From: Spinacia oleracea
Taxonomy: Eukaryota; Streptophyta; Magnoliopsida; Caryophyllales; Amaranthaceae
DNA: 64,000 bases
Direction: 5' to 3'
Assembly (NCBI RefSeq): GCF_020520425.1
Contig: NC_079487.1
Coordinates: 113,122,141-113,186,140, forward strand
Below the pieces are notes generated by a model. It did not search any database. It saw nothing but the letters and a program-made list of their open reading frames with translations, and was not told the DNA's origin. The position numbers and the translations under genes are program-made. Shown here piece after piece: positions 59,820 to 64,000 of the stretch; position 1 is the first letter of the stretch, and every line of letters begins with the position of its first letter.

Positions 59820-61207
59820 TGAAGGAAATAATGCCCTTGGTCCAAGTATGCATTCTATGTTAAGTCTAATAAATGCGGTTCAGTATTAATTAACAAGTTA
59901 ATAATTCAGTGAGATCAAGTGAACTGAATGCCTAGCTAGAGGCCGCTTCAGTTCAAGTGGAATTAATGATATTAATCCACAGCTTACTCTTGACTGAACC
60001 CGTAGGGTCACACAAATAGTACGTAAACGGATCAAGTATTTAATGGCATTAGATACTCCATCTATGGATATTCGGAATCGACGGATCTTGGTTTCAGTGG
60101 GAGCTGAGATCGTCACAGGCAAGAAATGAATACTCCGGAAACGATGATATTACCGGAAACGGAAATATGGATCGTATCGGAAATATAAATATTATCCAAG
60201 TCGTAAATGTTGCCGGAAACGGAAACATGGTACGTATCGGAAAATATTATCGGAAATGGAAATATTACCAGAATCGGAAATATTGCCGGAAACGGAAATA
60301 TTGTCAGAATCGGAAATATTATCGGAATCGGAAAATGATTCCGGAAACGGAAATATTAAATATTTGTTCGAAACGGAAATTGATTCCGGAATCGGAAATA
60401 TTAAATATTGTTCGTATCGGAAATGAATTCCGGAACCGGGAATTTTAATCGGAATCGTATCGTACGAATTAGCATCGGACGAGGCCTGCCGGACGAAGGC
60501 CCAGCACAAAGTCGGGCCATCGCCCAGCAAGCCAAACACGCGCCCAGCCAAACGCGCGCCCAGCCAAGGCAGCGCCCAGGCCCACCGCAAGGCAGGCCCA
60601 GCGCGCGCCAAGGCCATGGCCTCGCTGCGTGGGCTGCTGCTCGCACGCACACGCATGGGCGGCCCATCGTGGCTGCCGTGTGTGTGTGAGTTTGTGTTCA
60701 TGCACGATTCCTAAAACTATTAGAATTAGTATATGATTAAATTCCTATTCCTAAAAGGATAAATTAATTAATTAGAGTTCTTATAGGATTCTAAGTTTAA
60801 TTAATTCGTATCCTACTAGGATTCCAATTCCCTTTCCATAACTCTATAAATACGTGCCTAGGGTCACATATTTTCAGAGATTAATTCAAGTATTCAAAGT
60901 GAGTTTTGAGAGAAAAATTCAGCCACATTCCTTGCTCAATAGTGCCGAAAATTCTAGTACCTTAAGGGCGATTCTAGTTGGTCAATCTTAAGGCGGATCC
61001 GGACGTGCTGTGGACTATCTACGGAGGGACGACACTTGGAGTCCTAAAGACTTGTTCTTGTTCGGTTCGGGCGCAGCTAGGGAAGGCACGCAACAAAGAG
61101 TATGCATCTAAATTATGCTATATGATTATGTGTAAATAATATGTATTCCTGGCTAAATGGTTGTTTCCGCATGATTTATGAATTGTCATATGTATCATAA
61201 CCTAACA
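59820..61207 (+). repeat. 3' LTR of element B
   Basis: 1,388 bp, same length as the 5' LTR and almost identical. Followed at once by GAGTT and the resumed internal sequence of element A. Confidence 0.95.
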
Positions 61208-62512
61208 GAGTTGTTGCGTGGGAAATTAAAATATTAATTTCTATGTTCTAAGATACAGCTGGAAAGTCTTCCACATATCTGTGAACTGCTTGGATAAGCA
61301 AATCCAAACAAAGCATCACTAGCAACCTAAACAGTTGAAGTAAAAGTACTTATTGCCCAAGAAGCAATAAAACAGAGTTGTTTATATTAATGAGTTCTTC
61401 ATTGAACTTGGGAAGATCACATGTCTGTTGACTTAATGGCTCTTCATTGCAAAATGCGTAGAACCACTAATGTAGCAAGAAAGACTAGATCACAAAATAA
61501 ACATACTCAAAAGTTCTTATCATCATATCTCGAAGAACATTCGATGAAAAGGATGTTAAGATTGGCAAAGCGTGATAACTAAACCTATGCAACAAGTGAG
61601 AAGCAACACTCACGTTGTAGCATTGGAAATCAAGCATAGCTTTGAATTCCATGAACTGTTTTAAAGATGGGTTTGAGGCCCATGGTTGTAAAACAATGGG
61701 GTTGAACATTTATCATATATGAAATGTATTTTCATATTCCATTTAATCTTGGTTTAGTATTAAATGATGAGTCCCTTCAATTTGACGATATATTCAAGAT
61801 AGACTGTCAGGACCAGTCCTGTGACTAAGAAATGTCTATCAAGTGAACTTGAATGTCAAAGGTTGAAAATGGTCCCTAGTCGGAGTTTTCTATAAAATTG
61901 GACGCATAGAAAACGTTAGACGATTAGAATGCAAGATGACTAGTAGTTCTGTTTCTTGAACTATGTGGACATGGCAATGTCATAATCATTTGCATAGATA
62001 CTTACTTTGGGAAGACTAGTATCGGACAAGACCTATGAAACTTTACAGTAAGAGATGAAGATCTGTCATAAGTAAATTTCATTAAAATTATTAGACACTA
62101 AATCCTCAATACCTGAGTGATTTGAGATTACTTGTTTGAGAACTGGTTGCTTTGACGTTGACCAACCGTCGCACCGTAAAAGGAGGCTATAAAGGCAACG
62201 CTCAGGTAATCACCTATCAAACGAAGTCTAATCTCAAGATCGCAAGATTGGGATTGTCCTCCCATAAATCGGGATGAGATGCTTAAAAGTTGTACAAGGC
62301 CACTCGGAGAGCTAGAAACTGTGAAATGCATGGCCGTGCTCGGATGAATCATAGGCTATGATTATCTGTTTATTTGATCAGTTGAACTCTGAAACCGAGG
62401 AACACCTCTGGACATAATAAGGATGACAACTCTTACCTTATGTTCAAGAGCAAGCATCGAGCGACAAAGGAATTAGGAAATGCACACTTGTCCCTAAGGA
62501 CAAGTGGGAGAC
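61208..62512 (+). other. 3' internal part of element A after the B insertion
   Basis: Begins GAGTTGTTGCGTGGG and corresponds to 58449-59819 of element B, minus B's 63-bp duplication. No coding frame. Ends with the polypurine tract. Confidence 0.85.
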
Positions 62513-63915
62513 TGAAGGAAATAATGCCCTTGGTCCAAGTATGCATTCTATGTTAAGTCTAATAAGTGCGGTTCATTATTAATTAACAAGTTAATAATTC
62601 AGTGAGATCAAGTGAGCTGAATGCATAGCTAGAGGCCGCTTCAGTTCAAGTGGAATTAATGATATTAATCCACAGCTTACTCTTGACTGAACCCGTAGGG
62701 TCACACAAATAGTACGTAAACGGATCAAATATTTAATGGCATTAAATACTCTATCTATGGATATTCGGAATCGACGGATCTTGGTTTCAGTGGGAGCTGA
62801 GATCGTCACAAGCAAGAAATGAATACTCCGGAAACGATGATATTGTCGGAAACGGAAATATGAATCGTATCGGAAATATAAATATTATCCAAGTCGTAGA
62901 TGTTGCCGGAAACGGAAACATGGTACGTATCGGAAAATATTATCGGAAATGGAAATATTGCCGGAATCGGAAATATTGCCGGAAACGGAAATATTGTCAG
63001 AATCGGAAATATTATCGGAATCGGAAAATAATTCCGGAAACGGAAATATTAAATAGTTGTTCGAAACGGAAATTAAATCCGGAATCAGAAATATTAAATA
63101 TTGTTCGTATCGGAAATGAATTCTGAAACCGGGAATTTTATCGGAAGCGTATCGTACGAATAAGCATCGGACGAGGCCTGTCGGACGAAGGCCCAGCACG
63201 AAGCCAGGCCATCGCCTAGCAAGCAATGGCGCGCCACAACACAGCCCAAGGCTGCGGCAGGCCTACCGCAAGGCAGGCCCAGCGCGCAGCTTAGGCCATG
63301 GCAGCCTCGTGGGCTGCGGTAGCTCGCATGGGCTTCGTGGGCGTGTGGGCTGTGCGCGGGCATGGCCTGCATGCTTGCGGGTCATGCTCGTGTGTGTGTT
63401 TGTGTCCATGCATAATTCCTAAAACTATTAGGATTTAATGTATGATTAAATTCCTATTCCTATTAGGATTATTTAATTAAATAGAGTCCTTGTAGGATTC
63501 TAAGTTTAATTAAATCGTATCCTACTAGGATTCCAGTCCCCTTTCCAAACCTCTATAAATAAGGGCCTAGGGTCATAATTTATACGAACGATTGAAGTAT
63601 TCAAAGGGTAAATTTTTGAAAGAAAATTCAGCCACTCTCTTGCACTAATAGCCGAAAATTCCTAAGCACCTTAAGGGCGATTCTAGTTGGTCAATCTTGA
63701 GGCGGATCCGGACGTACTGTGGACTATCTACGGAGGGACGACACTTGGAGTCCTAAAGACTTGTTCTTGTTCGGTTCGGGCGCAGCTAGGGAAGGCACGC
63801 TACAACATGTATGCATCAATTCTATGCTAAATGATTATGTGAATATAATATGCTTTCCTGGCTTTATGGTTTTTCCGCATGATTTATGAATTGTCATATG
63901 TATCATAACCTAACA
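62513..63915 (+). repeat. 3' LTR of element A
   Basis: 1,403 bp, TGAAGG...CCTAACA. Its GC-rich block (63165-63400) matches that of A's truncated 5' LTR and differs from the blocks in B and C, which confirms the pairing. Confidence 0.93.
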
Positions 63916-63967
63916 CATGCACCAAAGCAGTGCGCCACTTCTTTAGCGAGTCCAGCAGAATGAACAT
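63916..63967 (-). other. Possible host exon end at the edge of the copia complex
   Basis: On the minus strand a good acceptor (CTGTTTTGTGCAG) is followed by 52 bases that are open in two frames, one giving VHSAGLAKEVAHCFGA. Element A's LTR cuts in right after. Too short to identify; it may be an exon of a gene extending right of the window or chance. Confidence 0.25.
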
Positions 63968-64000
63968 CTGCACAAAACAGCAAGAGTAAAAAACTAGAGA

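Larger units (their letters stand above)
50814..61207 (+). mobile_element. Element B: complete, young, non-autonomous copia-family element
   Basis: 10,394 bp with two 1,388-bp LTRs, a primer-binding site, a polypurine tract and a perfect GAGTT duplication. The internal region (7.6 kb) is closely similar to A's and carries the same decayed pol, a GC-rich island and no long protein frame. Structure is complete for copying by proteins supplied from elsewhere. Confidence 0.93.
43593..63915 (+). mobile_element. Element A: non-autonomous copia-family element, plus strand, interrupted by element B
   Basis: Parts: truncated 5' LTR (43593-44537), internal part 1 (44538-50813), element B (50814-61207), target duplication and internal part 2 (61208-62512), and 3' LTR (62513-63915). 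Remaining LTR sequences differ at about a dozen positions over 945 bp by hand count, so A is older than B. Internal sequence has no usable gag-pol frame, only decayed traces. The right flank begins CATGC; the matching left flank has been lost. Confidence 0.88.

Overview
This is a nuclear chromosome window from a flowering plant. Intron-split genes for plant-only families (DUF604 glycosyltransferase-like, LEA, thylakoid-lumen pentapeptide, AHL, LBD) sit in AT-rich DNA packed with Helitrons, MULEs, hAT elements, LINEs and Ty1/copia elements. The scattered 9-mer TACTCCGTA / TACGGAGTA and the style of the repeats suggest Caryophyllales, probably a spinach/beet-type Amaranthaceae. That placement is an inference and no species is assigned.

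Layout. (1) 1-18,010 is the gene-bearing part: the 3' end of a DUF604 gene (+), a small LEA-type gene with about 12 eleven-residue repeats (+, 3 exons), a chloroplast lumenal pentapeptide-repeat protein (-, 8 exons, rebuilt completely), an AHL transcription factor (+) and an LBD transcription factor (-, 2 exons). (2) 19,184-24,985 holds a mini-CACTA, a Helitron containing a smaller Helitron and a long-TIR MULE with a perfect 9-bp target duplication, and a poly-A retroposon with a perfect 9-bp duplication. (3) 25,107-29,680 is a TIR transposon with a palindromic CCATGG minisatellite, split by a 3.7-kb Helitron that appears to carry exon fragments of host genes, one bHLH-like. (4) 30,669-34,883 has a Tourist-like MITE, an hAT element that swallowed a second hAT and a Helitron, and a foldback element. 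(5) 35,031-36,848 is a Helitron 5' tip fused to a broken LINE.

(6) 37,238-63,915 is a 26.7-kb complex of one Ty1/copia family. Element C (-) has a 3' LTR and one intact 1,321-residue gag-pol frame but lacks its 5' LTR and PBS. Element A (+) begins head-to-head with C in a truncated LTR and ends at 63,915. Element B (+, 50,814-61,207) is inserted inside A with a perfect 5-bp duplication (GAGTT) and LTRs that differ at only 2 of 1,388 positions in a hand comparison. A and B share a decayed pol and GC-rich repeat islands and have no usable coding frame. They therefore look like a non-autonomous lineage moved in trans, with C the kind of element that could supply the proteins.

The host genes are unrelated single genes, and no operon-like or clustered pathway is visible. 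The most unusual content is the self-nested non-autonomous copia lineage with variable GC-rich modules, and the Helitron with gene fragments inside a split TIR transposon.
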